Positions 19,230 to 27,663 are shown, numbered from the stretch's first letter. The stretch: 64,000 nucleotides of DNA from CAVVEQ01 sp963802095 (GCA_963802095.1 CAWDHI010000010.1:40141-104140); one strand, 5' to 3'. A program made the numbers and translations. The notes: generated from the sequence alone by a model not told the origin.

Positions 19230-20861
19230 ATGGCAGCAAAACAACTGGTTTTTTCAGAAGAGGCACGCCGCCGCCTCAAGAACGGTATCGATGTATTGAA
19301 TAACGCGGTCGCAACCACCCTTGGCCCCAAAGGTCGCAATGTGGCCCTCGACCGCAAATTCGGCTCCCCCACCGTCACTCACGATGGCGTGACCGTAGCC
19401 AAAGAGATCGAACTCGAAGATCCCTTCGAGAATATGGGCGCCCAGCTTCTGAAGGAAGCCGCCACCAAGACCAACGACATCGCCGGTGATGGCACTACCA
19501 CCAGCACCGTGCTGGCTCACACCATCGTCACCGAAGGACTCAAAACCCTTTCTGCTGGTGCCAATCCAATGATGCTCAAGCACGGCATCGAAGCCGCTTC
19601 CAAGGCTGTAGCTGGTGAGCTCGAAAGAACCGCCATCAAGATCGACACCAAGGAAGAAATTGCTTCGGTAGCCACCATTTCCGCCCAGGATTCCGAGATC
19701 GGCAACCTGATCGCGGATGTGATGGACAAGGTTGGTAAAGACGGCGTCATCACCGTCGAAGAATCCAAGGGCATCCAGTTCGAGACCGAATACGTGGAAG
19801 GTATGCAGTTCGACCGCGGTTATGTCTCGGCTTATTTCATCACAGATTCTGAGCACATGAAATCGGTCATCTCCGATGCCTACCTGCTCATCTATGATAA
19901 GAAGATCTCCGCAGCCCAGGATATCGTCCCCATCCTTGAAAAATTGGTCCAGATCGGCAAACGCGAACTGGTCATCATTGCTGAGGATGTTGATGGCGAA
20001 GCCCTGGCAACCCTGGTGCTCAACAAACTGCGTGGCATGCTCAACGTGCTGGCTGTCAAAGCCCCCGGCTTTGGCGACCGCCGCAAGGCTATGATGCAGG
20101 ATATCGCCATCCTGACCGGCGCCCAGGTCATCTCCGAAGAGACCGGTCGCAAGCTCGAGACCGTCACCGTCCAAGACCTTGGTCGCGCTGAAAAGGTTGA
20201 ATCCGACAAAGATAACACCACCATCGTCGGCGGCAAAGGTGATACCAAAGAGATCAAAGGCCGCATCGAGCAGATCAAGGTCGAGATCGACAAGACCACC
20301 TCCGATTATGACAAAGAGAAACTCCAGGAACGCCTGGCCAAACTCTCCGGTGGTGTTGCCATCATTCGTGTTGGCGCAGCGACCGAAACCGAGCTGAAGG
20401 AAAAGAAACACCGCGTGGAAGATGCCCTCTCCGCCACACGCGCCGCCGTGGAAGCCGGGATTGTCCCCGGTGGCGGTGTTGCCCTCGTCAATGCCATGAA
20501 AGTCCTCGATGATGTCAAGATGAACAACGAGGATGAGCAGATCGGCGTTAATATCGTGCGCAAGTCCCTGGAAGTGCCCATGCGCAAGATCGCCGAGAAT
20601 GCCGGCAAGGAAGGCTCCGTGATCGTAGAGAACGTCCGCCAGCAGCAGAAGCTCAAGAAGAACGACCACATCGGTTACGATGTGATCAAGGATGAATACA
20701 TCGACATGGTCAAGGGTGGCGTGATCGACCCCGCCAAAGTGACAAAGGGCGCCCTGGAAAATGCGGCCTCCATCGCCGCGATGATCCTCACCACCGAGGC
20801 CCTCATCACCGACGTCCCGGAAAAAGAAAAACCGATGCCGATGCCCTCTCCTGAGTATTAA
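19230..20861 (+). CDS. groEL: Chaperonin GroEL
   Basis: This 543-residue 60-kDa chaperonin folds client proteins in an ATP-driven double ring with GroES. It shows NAVATTLGPKGRNVALDRKFG, the nucleotide-binding AGDGTTTSTVLA, and EGMQFDRGYVSAYF in the apical domain. VEAGIVPGGGVAL is in the lower equatorial domain. The C-terminus is KPMPMPSPEY instead of the flexible GGM repeats of many GroELs, so the tail inside the cavity is short. An AAGGAG precedes the ATG. A strong terminator follows, closing the two-gene operon. Confidence 0.97.
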   Translation: MAAKQLVFSEEARRRLKNGIDVLNNAVATTLGPKGRNVALDRKFGSPTVTHDGVTVAKEIELEDPFENMGAQLLKEAATKTNDIAGDGTTTSTVLAHTIVTEGLKTLSAGANPMMLKHGIEAASKAVAGELERTAIKIDTKEEIASVATISAQDSEIGNLIADVMDKVGKDGVITVEESKGIQFETEYVEGMQFDRGYVSAYFITDSEHMKSVISDAYLLIYDKKISAAQDIVPILEKLVQIGKRELVIIAEDVDGEALATLVLNKLRGMLNVLAVKAPGFGDRRKAMMQDIAILTGAQVISEETGRKLETVTVQDLGRAEKVESDKDNTTIVGGKGDTKEIKGRIEQIKVEIDKTTSDYDKEKLQERLAKLSGGVAIIRVGAATETELKEKKHRVEDALSATRAAVEAGIVPGGGVALVNAMKVLDDVKMNNEDEQIGVNIVRKSLEVPMRKIAENAGKEGSVIVENVRQQQKLKKNDHIGYDVIKDEYIDMVKGGVIDPAKVTKGALENAASIAAMILTTEALITDVPEKEKPMPMPSPEY

Positions 20862-20901
20862 AGAGGGTCGATTCGGAAGAATCGTTGATTCGTTAGTAAG
20901 C

Positions 20902-20936
20902 GTAGAGTCGCAGCAGGTTGCGACTCTACTTTTTTT
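20902..20936 (+). terminator. Rho-independent terminator after groEL
   Basis: An 11-base perfect stem, GTAGAGTCGCA/TGCGACTCTAC (20902-20912 with 20919-20929), has a six-base loop and is followed by seven T. Confidence 0.92.
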
Positions 20937-21020
20937 CGTTCCCTAAAAGTTGATTCGTTTGAGGTGGGAGTTGCTAACCATTAGCAAAGATGTGGGATCG
21001 TCATAGAAATCCCATTGTTA

Positions 21021-22625
21021 TTATTTCATCCTCAATATGACTGCTTCTTCCGGCTCAAGTTTAAGGGTATCACCCTCTGTGAGCAAAACCGAATCCCGGC
21101 AGCTGGAAAGCAGAAGTTCCCATTTGCCCATTGCCAAACCGTGACCCAGGACAAAGGGAACCCGGCGGCGGGTGAAGTTCAACGCCACCAGCACCGATTG
21201 CGTGTCGGTTTTCCGCAGGTAAACCATCAGCGAGCGGGGATAGTAGATCAATGGCATGAAGATCCCCCGGCGAAGGGCGTCGTTTTCCTTGCGCAGGTGA
21301 ATGAGCCTGCGGACAAAGTGGAATAGAGAATCCGGGTCGCTTTTCTGGGCAGATACATTGCGCCGGGTGTGATTTGGATGGACCTTCAACCAGGGCTGCG
21401 CCAGGCTGAACCCCGCAAATTCTTCATTGGTCCATTGCATTGGTGAACGGCAGCCATCTCTACCCACCGGCAGCGGCCAGTAGTGGACACCCACCGGGTC
21501 CCGCAATTCTTTCCTTGAAACCGAGATGTCGCGCATGCCGATCTCATCACCATAATAGAGGAATGGGGTTCCCCGCAGCGTGAAGAACAAAGCGTTGAGA
21601 ACTTTCATTCGAGCATCGTGCTCACCCCTGGCCAGCCGGGTGGCAGGTCGACGGGTATCGTGGTTTCCCAGCACGAAGTTCGGCCAGGAACCTTCATCCA
21701 GAGCGCTCTCCCAGGATTGAATCACCTGTTGGATTCGGTTGGCGTCCCAGTTGCATTCCAGGAGCCGGAAATCAAATGCCTGGTGCAGCAAACCCGGGGC
21801 GCAATAGGAAGCCGCCATTTTTTCGCCTTCCAGGAAGGTCTCTCCCACCACGTAAGTATCTGGTCTCTCATCCAGGATGGCGCGAATCTCCCGCAGGAGC
21901 GGGTACATCTCTGGCTGGGAGGTATCGTAGACGTGCTTCTGGCGGTCGAACCCGCGGATGCCCTTTCCCGAGGGGGGGTTATCCCGGAAATCTGAATCCT
22001 TGAAATATGCATTAAAGACATCCAGCCGGAAGCCATCCACCCCGCGCGCCAGCCAGAAACGGAAAACATCCAGCATCGCTTTGCGAAGCTCCGGGTTACG
22101 CCAGTTCACGTCCGGTTGCTCCTTGACGAACATGTGGAAGAACGATTGCCCCAGCTCGGGGATGTACTCCCAGCCCTTGCCGCCGAAGATGGAAAGCCAG
22201 TTGTTGGGCGGTTTTCCACCCGCTTTTGGCTCGCGCCAGAGGTACCAATCGTGATGGAGGTTTTCCTTTGATTTTTTGGATTCGATGAACCAGGGATGCT
22301 GATCGGAGGTGTGGTTGAGGACCAGGTCCATGATGATATGAATGCCTCGTTTATGTGCTTCGCTCACCAGGCGATCAAAGTCCGGGATCGTGCCATATTT
22401 GGGATCGATCCCGCAGTAATCGGAAACATCGTAGCCGAAGTCCTTATCCGGGGAGGGATTGATCGGCGAAAGCCACAGCCCCTCGATCCCGAGATCAGAA
22501 AGGTAATCCAGCTTGCTGGTGATCCCGTTCAGGTCACCGACACCATCGCCGTTGGAATCCATGAAGGATCGTGGATAGATCTGGTAAATGACCCCATCGC
22601 GCCACCAAAGTCGTTGCTCTGCCAT
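21021..22625 (-). CDS. GH13 alpha-glucosidase (oligo-1,6-glucosidase type)
   Basis: This 534-residue cytosolic glycoside hydrolase should release glucose from malto- or isomalto-oligosaccharides, or act on related alpha-glucosides. The start YQIYPRSFMDSNGDGVGDL is typical of GH13 alpha-glucosidases. The catalytic set is complete: nucleophile Asp202 in GFRLDVFN, acid/base Glu262 in VVGETFLE and the stabilising Asp323 in VLGNHDTRR. No signal peptide is present. It stands alone between the groEL terminator and tRNA-Glu. Exact linkage specificity and alternatives such as trehalose hydrolase or trehalose synthase cannot be decided from sequence alone. Confidence 0.88.
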   Translation of the reverse strand: MAEQRLWWRDGVIYQIYPRSFMDSNGDGVGDLNGITSKLDYLSDLGIEGLWLSPINPSPDKDFGYDVSDYCGIDPKYGTIPDFDRLVSEAHKRGIHIIMDLVLNHTSDQHPWFIESKKSKENLHHDWYLWREPKAGGKPPNNWLSIFGGKGWEYIPELGQSFFHMFVKEQPDVNWRNPELRKAMLDVFRFWLARGVDGFRLDVFNAYFKDSDFRDNPPSGKGIRGFDRQKHVYDTSQPEMYPLLREIRAILDERPDTYVVGETFLEGEKMAASYCAPGLLHQAFDFRLLECNWDANRIQQVIQSWESALDEGSWPNFVLGNHDTRRPATRLARGEHDARMKVLNALFFTLRGTPFLYYGDEIGMRDISVSRKELRDPVGVHYWPLPVGRDGCRSPMQWTNEEFAGFSLAQPWLKVHPNHTRRNVSAQKSDPDSLFHFVRRLIHLRKENDALRRGIFMPLIYYPRSLMVYLRKTDTQSVLVALNFTRRRVPFVLGHGLAMGKWELLLSSCRDSVLLTEGDTLKLEPEEAVILRMK

Positions 22626-22682
22626 AACACCTCGAAAAACGAATTAATGATTGAATTATATATGAGGAAAAGATCGGCTTCA

Positions 22683-22711
22683 TTGACGCTCATTTTCAGG
22701 CATGATAAAAT
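22683..22711 (+). promoter_or_regulatory. Promoter of tRNA-Glu
   Basis: TTGACG (22683-22688), 17 bases, then TAAAAT (22706-22711). The predicted start is about seven bases before the mature tRNA 5' end. Confidence 0.7.
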
Positions 22712-22724
22712 TCCGTCCGCATCT

Positions 22725-22797
22725 GCCCCCATCGTCTAGCGGCCTAGGACGTGGCCCTCTCAAGGCCAAAACAGGGATTCGAATTCCCTTGGGGGCA
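22725..22797 (+). tRNA. tRNA-Glu (anticodon CTC)
   Basis: This is a full cloverleaf. The acceptor GCCCCCA (22725-22731) pairs with TGGGGGC (22790-22796) and the discriminator is A. The anticodon stem GGCC/GGCC encloses loop CTCTCAA with anticodon CTC, and the T arm contains GGGATTCGAATTCCC. CCA is not encoded. It has its own promoter and a terminator 46 bases downstream. Confidence 0.95.
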
Positions 22798-22800
22798 CAG
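22786..22800 (+). repeat. tRNA 3'-end direct repeat, left copy (att-like)
   Basis: The 15 bases CCCTTGGGGGCACAG, covering the end of tRNA-Glu and three following bases, recur exactly at 23808-23822. Such repeats mark integration into a tRNA gene in many elements. No integrase is present, so this is a possible att remnant. Confidence 0.6.
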
Positions 22801-22842
22801 GAACATATAGACCATATATTCCATACAGTACTTTCTCGTCTA

Positions 22843-22873
22843 CTACGCTCTGCTTTCAGAGCGTAGTTTTTTT
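22843..22873 (+). terminator. Rho-independent terminator after tRNA-Glu
   Basis: Perfect 10-base stem CTACGCTCTG/CAGAGCGTAG with a CTTT loop, followed by seven T. Confidence 0.9.
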
Positions 22874-22893
22874 ATGCGAGCCGCAAGTACGAC

Positions 22894-22922
22894 TTGATTT
22901 TTGGACATGAATCTGATATACT
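22894..22922 (+). promoter_or_regulatory. Promoter of the toxin-antitoxin pair
   Basis: TTGATT (22894-22899), 17 bases, TATACT (22917-22922). Downstream, the small inverted repeat CTGC-GTTA-GCAG and palindrome TATGCATA near 22939-22959 are candidate antitoxin binding sites. Confidence 0.6.
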
Positions 22923-22970
22923 GTGGTTGCAGTAATTCTGCGTTAGCAGATATGCATATAAAGGATAGAT

Positions 22971-23246
22971 ATGGAAATCACAATTCAAGTCCGAGAACGT
23001 GGTGTGGTCACGCTCCCTGCCGAACTGCGCGAAAAGTACAACATCGAAAACGGGAAGATCTTCCGCTTGGTGGATCTTGATGGCATCTTTGTATTTGTCC
23101 CGATGGTGCCGATGGTTCCGGAGCTGGCTAACGAGATCGAACGGATCCGCCTGGAAGCTGGCGTGAGCGTTGATGAACTCCTGGATGATCTCCGCAAGCA
23201 ACGTGAACGGTACAACAAGGAAAAGTATGGCAAACAACCCGCCTAA
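22971..23246 (+). CDS. AbrB/SpoVT-type antitoxin (VapB-like)
   Basis: This 91-residue protein begins with a swapped-hairpin AbrB domain, EITIQVRERGVVTLPAELREKYNIENGKIFRLVDL, which binds operator DNA. The C-terminal half (ELANEIERIRLEAGVSVDELLDDLRKQRERY) is helical and charged, as expected for the toxin-neutralising tail. AAGGA precedes the ATG. The PIN toxin gene starts 20 bases before its end, a typical toxin-antitoxin overlap. Autoregulation through the inverted repeats upstream is likely. Confidence 0.85.
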   Translation: MEITIQVRERGVVTLPAELREKYNIENGKIFRLVDLDGIFVFVPMVPMVPELANEIERIRLEAGVSVDELLDDLRKQRERYNKEKYGKQPA

Positions 23247-23682
23247 ACCGCGCATCTTCGTAGATGCTGATGTGCTTTTTGCGGGTGCAGCTTCACCAAA
23301 TGAGCATAGTGCCAGTTTGGTGATCCTCCGTATGGCAGAGATCACATTGATCGAAGCAGTGACCAGTGAGCAGGTTATCACCGAGGTGGAACGAAACCTT
23401 GAAGAAAAGATGCTGGCTGCGATGCCGGCATTTCAGATGTTGGTGAGCCGTTGTCTCCGTGTGGTTTCAGATCCGAGCGTGGCCGAAATCAAGGCGTTGT
23501 CACAGGCTGCTGACCCCAAGGATGTCCCCATTTTGGCTGCTGCGGCGCGCGAAAGATGTGTTTACCTTACCACACACAATATCCGACATTTTCAACCCGG
23601 CGTAGAATCTGTCACGGTGCTAAAACCCGGCGATTTGGTACAGCGTATACGGTATCTCCTGGCTCAGATGTCTTCAGAGTGA
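23227..23682 (+). CDS. PIN-domain toxin (VapC-like ribonuclease)
   Basis: This 151-residue predicted Mg-dependent RNase would be inhibited by the upstream AbrB-type antitoxin. The PIN acidic residues are visible in IFVDADVLFAG (first Asp), VTSEQVITEVERNL (Glu), and AADPKDVPILAAA (Asp pair), followed by YLTTHNIRHF. ATG at 23227 follows AAGGA by five bases, and upstream in-frame starts lie deep in the antitoxin gene. RNA target is unknown; VapC toxins often cut tRNA. The gene pair sits between two copies of the tRNA-Glu 3' end. Confidence 0.85.
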   Translation: MANNPPKPRIFVDADVLFAGAASPNEHSASLVILRMAEITLIEAVTSEQVITEVERNLEEKMLAAMPAFQMLVSRCLRVVSDPSVAEIKALSQAADPKDVPILAAAARERCVYLTTHNIRHFQPGVESVTVLKPGDLVQRIRYLLAQMSSE

Positions 23683-23807
23683 TCGAATCCAGAGCTGAGT
23701 TTTGGCCATACTGGCTCAATGAACTCTTGGGCGGTTTGAGATCCAAATCTCGAGTCATGTCTGTCTTTACCTCCTCTCGCCTTTCTATTATCCGTATATA
23801 AAGCATC

Positions 23808-23822
23808 CCCTTGGGGGCACAG
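23808..23822 (+). repeat. tRNA 3'-end direct repeat, right copy (att-like)
   Basis: Exact copy of CCCTTGGGGGCACAG from 22786-22800, with no tRNA body attached. It is followed 25 bases later by a strong hairpin that may be the original tRNA terminator. Confidence 0.6.
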
Positions 23823-23847
23823 TGTATGCGTTTAATTGTGTAAGAAA

Positions 23848-23881
23848 AGCTTCCCCGGAACTTATCCGGGGAAGCTCGTTT
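23848..23881 (+). terminator. Strong hairpin terminator
   Basis: Perfect 12-base stem AGCTTCCCCGGA/TCCGGGGAAGCT with a five-base loop, then CGTTTT. It also has AAAA on the other side, so it may work in both directions. Confidence 0.85.
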
Positions 23882-23991
23882 TAGTAGCAATCTAGCAGTA
23901 AATCACATTACAGGAGGAGAATAATTGGGCTACTTCTGCGCAACCCTGCTGCGTTTCGATGGGAGTAACAGCAATGAGTTGCCATCTCAGC

Positions 23992-24270
23992 TCAGGGTAA
24001 TGGCGACCGGACCAAAGCGAACACATCGTCCAGCCAATCAAAAACGAAGGCACGCATCAAGCCTAAATTCTCACCCATGCAGTGGCTGGCAGCCCCCTCA
24101 TCCATCGGCCCAATGATGAACTTCTTACGCGGGTCCGGCAGGACGTCCATAGCGTGCTGCTGCTGGCGGTGGATTTCCTGGTTGGCGTTCTCACCCTCCC
24201 CGATCAGGATCAGGGTCGGGCAGGTGATCTTCATCGGGTCAAAGAAAATATTACCGCTCTTTTCGAGCTG
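23992..24270 (-). pseudogene. C-terminal fragment of an alpha/beta hydrolase
   Basis: The frame reads SGNIFFDPMKITCPTLILIG and then ends in HCMGENLGLMRAFVFDWLDDVF. This matches the last quarter of alpha/beta hydrolases, with the Asp-loop region ILIGEGE and the catalytic-His region ASHCMGE. An in-frame stop (TAA, 24271-24273) lies upstream and the preceding codons still look related for about 10 residues. After that the lipoprotein gene begins. The nucleophile half is missing, so this is a truncated remnant. Confidence 0.65.
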
Positions 24271-24324
24271 TTACCGGTTGATATTCTCTTCCCGCTCCCG
24301 GTGAAGGGAAAATTAAAAAAACCC

Positions 24325-25107
24325 TCATGGGATAGCCGGGGTCAGTGTCCAGTTCTTGATGTATCCGTAATAGCCCGATTCATCAGGATCCGCTACAGCA
24401 GATTGGGTCACACCCCCGCTTTGGATACGAAAAGAAAGTATCCTGTTTGTCAGGGGTGGTCCCAGGCCATACTCAACTGTCGGCGCATGGGGGCATTCCA
24501 TTGTCCCGGGTAATCCTTCGTTACCGGACCATTCCGCGATCGTCATCGTTACGATCCCATCCAGACAGCTTCCTTCACGAACTTCTACAATGCCTATCCC
24601 CGGGCCGTGGATTTCGCAGGGGCCATCATCGGTATTAATTATCCCCTCATAGGTGTAGTTGTACGTACACAGGACATCAGAAACCTGGCTTCCTGCAACT
24701 TTGATAAAACATCCGCTATTTCTGCTGGTCGTTGCGCTTACAGAGTACACCTCTGTTTGGCGGCCTGGGCTAAAGTTGAAACTATGATTGACTGTCAGTT
24801 CAAGGTACTCGGGTTTAGATGGTCTTGGACAACCTTCCCAGGTATTGGTAATTATGGGAACAGGAGAAACGTCCCCGAAAGGAGTCGAGTCGCTTTCGTT
24901 CGGTGCGTCATCTCCTGATGGGTCAACCTGGCTGCTCATCCCATCCTGAGCTTCTTCACCTCCTCCTTCCGGAGGAGGTGGGGCTGCGCCATTATCTGCA
25001 ATGTTATTCGTTGGGAAATTACAACTGGCTAGCACCAAAATGATCAGAAAGATACCAATCCTCCCGATCATCCTGCAGGCAACATCGGTGGGGTTGTGGA
25101 TGTTCAT
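24325..25107 (-). CDS. Hypothetical lipoprotein
   Basis: This 260-residue secreted protein has a hydrophobic N-terminus and lipobox LASC (about residues 26-29), then an acidic/proline linker rich in P, G and E. The C-terminal 170 residues are beta-rich and contain several cysteines (GCPRP, SGCFIKVAG, LCTYNYTYEG, GPCEIHGPG, GSCLDG, MECPH), suggesting disulphides outside the membrane. GGAGGG lies just before the ATG. I recognise no family. It sits upstream of the hydrolase remnant. Confidence 0.65.
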   Translation of the reverse strand: MNIHNPTDVACRMIGRIGIFLIILVLASCNFPTNNIADNGAAPPPPEGGGEEAQDGMSSQVDPSGDDAPNESDSTPFGDVSPVPIITNTWEGCPRPSKPEYLELTVNHSFNFSPGRQTEVYSVSATTSRNSGCFIKVAGSQVSDVLCTYNYTYEGIINTDDGPCEIHGPGIGIVEVREGSCLDGIVTMTIAEWSGNEGLPGTMECPHAPTVEYGLGPPLTNRILSFRIQSGGVTQSAVADPDESGYYGYIKNWTLTPAIP

Positions 25108-25288
25108 AATCCCTCCTTCAAAGGGTACAGGACATCAACAATTACGTAAACTGCTTTTTCCCCTAATTCCACGCAGTACTTTGCTTTTTTCCGGCATTGA
25201 TCGTCATTAGCAATATATGGTTTTAATTACCACGCGTAATCGGGTAAACGGCATTGGGCAGTATTGCACTTCAATGATCTGATAAAGA

Positions 25289-25651
25289 TCAAATAAGGTC
25301 GAAATAATTTCGAAGGATATTCTCCATCGTTTTTCCTCTTGCAAGTTCATCGATTAATTTGTCCAAATAGCAGATTTTTTGCATCACGGATCTTCGATTT
25401 CTTCCACGCGAATACCACACACTACACCCTTGATCTGTGAGCAATTTGGATTAATGAAAGGTGCCTGGGAAAAGAAAGTTTCGAAATCGGTTTCAATGGC
25501 GATTTGCCGCTGTAAATCTTCTTTAGTGTAGCCAGTCAACCAGCAGATGATCTGGTACACTTCCTCTTTCGTACGGTTTTTTCGTTCTGCTTTTTGAACG
25601 TACAGAGGGTAAACGTTCGAAAATTTAATTTTGAAAATTTTTGTTTTTCAA
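25289..25651 (-). pseudogene. DUF2200-family protein, frameshifted
   Basis: This short gene is easy to miss because no frame stays open. On the minus strand it reads FSNVYPLYVQKAERKNRTK, then EEVYQIICWLTGYTKEDL, DFETFFSQAPFINPN, and KGVVCGIRVEEIEDP, a clear match to the DUF2200 pattern. A stop follows at once, but dropping in one base near 25385-25388 continues with MQKICYLDKLIDELARGK and ENILRNYFDLI to 25289. At the 5' end, TTG at 25651 with GGAGG eight bases upstream would be in frame if the AAAAA run near 25645 were one base shorter. Function of DUF2200 is unknown. Confidence 0.65.
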
Positions 25652-25862
25652 CCGCTGGTCCTCCAAGGGTTGGTTTTTTGGATCTGGATAGTGCAGATTA
25701 TGCGGCTACTGCATCGAGTGCAAACATCCGGGTTATTTGGAGAAAAACATCAATAATATGGTTTTGTCTACATCGCTTCAATTTTTCCGCAAGCGGTCAG
25801 TCAAATGCAATCACCTACGAGGCTTCGATTTCGCTTACCCATAACCTCTATTCTCGACAATC

Positions 25863-26429
25863 TTATACTCTCAGCGAACCACGGAAACCCCGCACACCGT
25901 AGTACGATTCCGCACCATTGTGGTACGTAAAGACGTGATCGTAGCGGCGATCACAAAAGAGAGCGCCACCAAGTTTGCGGATCTCTACGGGCGTCTTCAC
26001 CCAGCTTGAGGTCTTAGTATCGAATTTTCCCACTGTCTGCAGGTGCCGGTATTCTTCTTCGGTAAAAATCTCTATCCCCATGGCGGCGGCCATATCCAGG
26101 GCGGAATCCTTCGGTTTGAATTCCTTCCTTGCGTCGAGTGCTGCCCGGTCGTAACAGAGATTTCTGCGGTCTTTGGGGCTTTCCGCGGAACAATCATAGA
26201 AAATAAACTCACCCGTTTTTTGATCAAAACCAACCACATCCGGTTCCCCACCGCTTCGTTCCATCTCAGAGAGCGACCAGAGTTTTTCTCCGTTCGCTTC
26301 CAGTTTGGCTTGAACCTGCGCCCAATCCAGACCTGCATGGCGAATCGTGTTCTTCTCAAAACGGGTTTTCAAGGTTGCAAGAAGTTCCTGACGCTGAAGT
26401 GCATCCAACATATTCCGAGGTGAATTCAT
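25863..26429 (-). CDS. DUF4256-family protein
   Basis: This 188-residue soluble protein belongs to DUF4256, whose members share LWSLSEMERSGGEPDVVG, FIFYDCSAESPKDRRNLCYD and a C-terminal GALFCDRRYDHVFTYHNGAESYY. All are present here and the gene looks complete. AAGGA lies before the ATG. The function of the family is unknown. Its neighbour on the same strand is the frameshifted DUF2200 gene. The roughly 200-base AT-rich stretch upstream (26430-26628) holds no gene I can support. Confidence 0.85.
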   Translation of the reverse strand: MNSPRNMLDALQRQELLATLKTRFEKNTIRHAGLDWAQVQAKLEANGEKLWSLSEMERSGGEPDVVGFDQKTGEFIFYDCSAESPKDRRNLCYDRAALDARKEFKPKDSALDMAAAMGIEIFTEEEYRHLQTVGKFDTKTSSWVKTPVEIRKLGGALFCDRRYDHVFTYHNGAESYYGVRGFRGSLRV

Positions 26430-26628
26430 GTGTTTTATCCTTTCTTACAACTTTCAAATTCTTCTTATTTGGTTATATTATACCGTATTTATCCTTTTTA
26501 TTTATATTTTATATTTCCAGCAACTACGATAATTACTTCAAACTTCAGGATAATGTACTTGCCGATATTTGGTTATCCAGATTTCTGTTTGGCTGTCCAA
26601 TTCTCTTTCGCATATTCGAAAGCAACTC

Positions 26629-27465
26629 TTAGCTTTTTTCGACAACCGATCGCAAAGGCACTGGCATGGCAATCCCCTTTTCAACAAGCGCTCCGGTAAT
26701 AGCTTCCAACCCTTGATCCTTCACTAACATCATTGATCCTAATACGTTGACATCCGCCCAAAAATAGACTGTCATCCCCAACGAAAGTTCATCGGCAGAT
26801 TCTAGGGTCATAAATGGGACTGGCTCCGCAACATACCCGGGAACATTTTTCACCGCGGCAACTATGGTTTCGCGCACGGTGCGGATATTGGCTCCGTACG
26901 TAAGGTGCAATGGGATATCTGCCCGCCGTTTGGAACTGCGGGTGTAATTAATAATCGGCTGGCTGATCGCGTTCCCGTTCGGGATCGCGACTGACCTGCC
27001 GTCAAAACATTCCATTTCGGTCATGCGAGTGGCGATCGATACTACGGTACCTTCAAAACCGGCGATATTGACCGCCTCCCCCACATTGAAGGGATGCTGA
27101 ACCAGAATAATGATCCCTGACACCAGGTTTTTCAATACATCCTGGAAAGCAAAGGTGATCGCGAAGGTAGCCAAGCCAAGGGTGGTCATAAGTGAGGAGA
27201 TATTCACAAATAAGCTCAGAGAAACAAAAATCCCGGTACCAAGCACCACCCAGCGCGTCAGGTTTTTAAGGAGAATGGTTACGCTTTTATCGGCTTTACT
27301 TCTTTGTAGAGCTTTAACAACCAACGATTCAGCATACTTGGCAAGAAAGGAGGCCGCCACCATGATCAATATCGCGAGGATGATCTTGGGAAGGTATTCC
27401 TGGAAGAATGTCAACAGGTCCGCTTTGAATTCTTCCCACAAACTGGAAAACAGATCAATTACCAT
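26629..27465 (-). CDS. mscS: MscS-family small-conductance mechanosensitive channel
   Basis: This 278-residue inner-membrane channel should open under membrane tension to release osmolytes. It has three N-terminal helices, including the Gly/Ala-rich pore helix (TTLGLATFAITFAFQDVLKN), then the beta-domain signature FNVGEAVNIAGFEGTVVSI and IPNGNAISQPIINYTRS. Length and order match short MscS channels. ATG at 27465 follows AAGGTGG; an in-frame GTG at 27474 is part of that site. Confidence 0.9.
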   Translation of the reverse strand: MVIDLFSSLWEEFKADLLTFFQEYLPKIILAILIMVAASFLAKYAESLVVKALQRSKADKSVTILLKNLTRWVVLGTGIFVSLSLFVNISSLMTTLGLATFAITFAFQDVLKNLVSGIIILVQHPFNVGEAVNIAGFEGTVVSIATRMTEMECFDGRSVAIPNGNAISQPIINYTRSSKRRADIPLHLTYGANIRTVRETIVAAVKNVPGYVAEPVPFMTLESADELSLGMTVYFWADVNVLGSMMLVKDQGLEAITGALVEKGIAMPVPLRSVVEKS

Positions 27466-27606
27466 AAGATCCACCTTAAGAAATGATTCGGTTGAAATAT
27501 ATTATAGTGGCTGACTGGTGATCGGGTTGCCTAAATCATCAATGCTGCAAAAAAAACCAGGAATGGATCGGATGTAGTATTCAGGATCCTCCCATCCACC
27601 CCCCCC

Positions 27607-27636
27607 TTCGAAAATCAATTAATAAATTGCTATAAT
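27607..27636 (+). promoter_or_regulatory. Possible promoter of the GPH symporter gene
   Basis: A perfect TATAAT (27631-27636) lies 18 bases after a weak TTCGAA. The predicted start is near 27643, just before the AGAGGAG ribosome site. Confidence 0.4.
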
Positions 27637-27663
27637 AATTGAAACACAACAGAGGAGAATCCC

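Noticed and set aside
19254..20669. Long open frame of 471 codons on the minus strand inside groEL
   Set aside because: It is antisense to an unmistakable groEL. Its residues are biased to G, D, F and L as expected from reading the complement of a GC-rich-third-position gene, and it has no ribosome site.
22801..23807. Integrative element with its own integrase
   Set aside because: No integrase, transposase or relaxase frame exists between the repeats; only the att-like repeats and toxin-antitoxin genes are supported.
23925..24116. Small plus-strand gene after the terminator
   Set aside because: It overlaps the minus-strand hydrolase remnant, which has clear family similarity, and its own sequence has no recognisable features.
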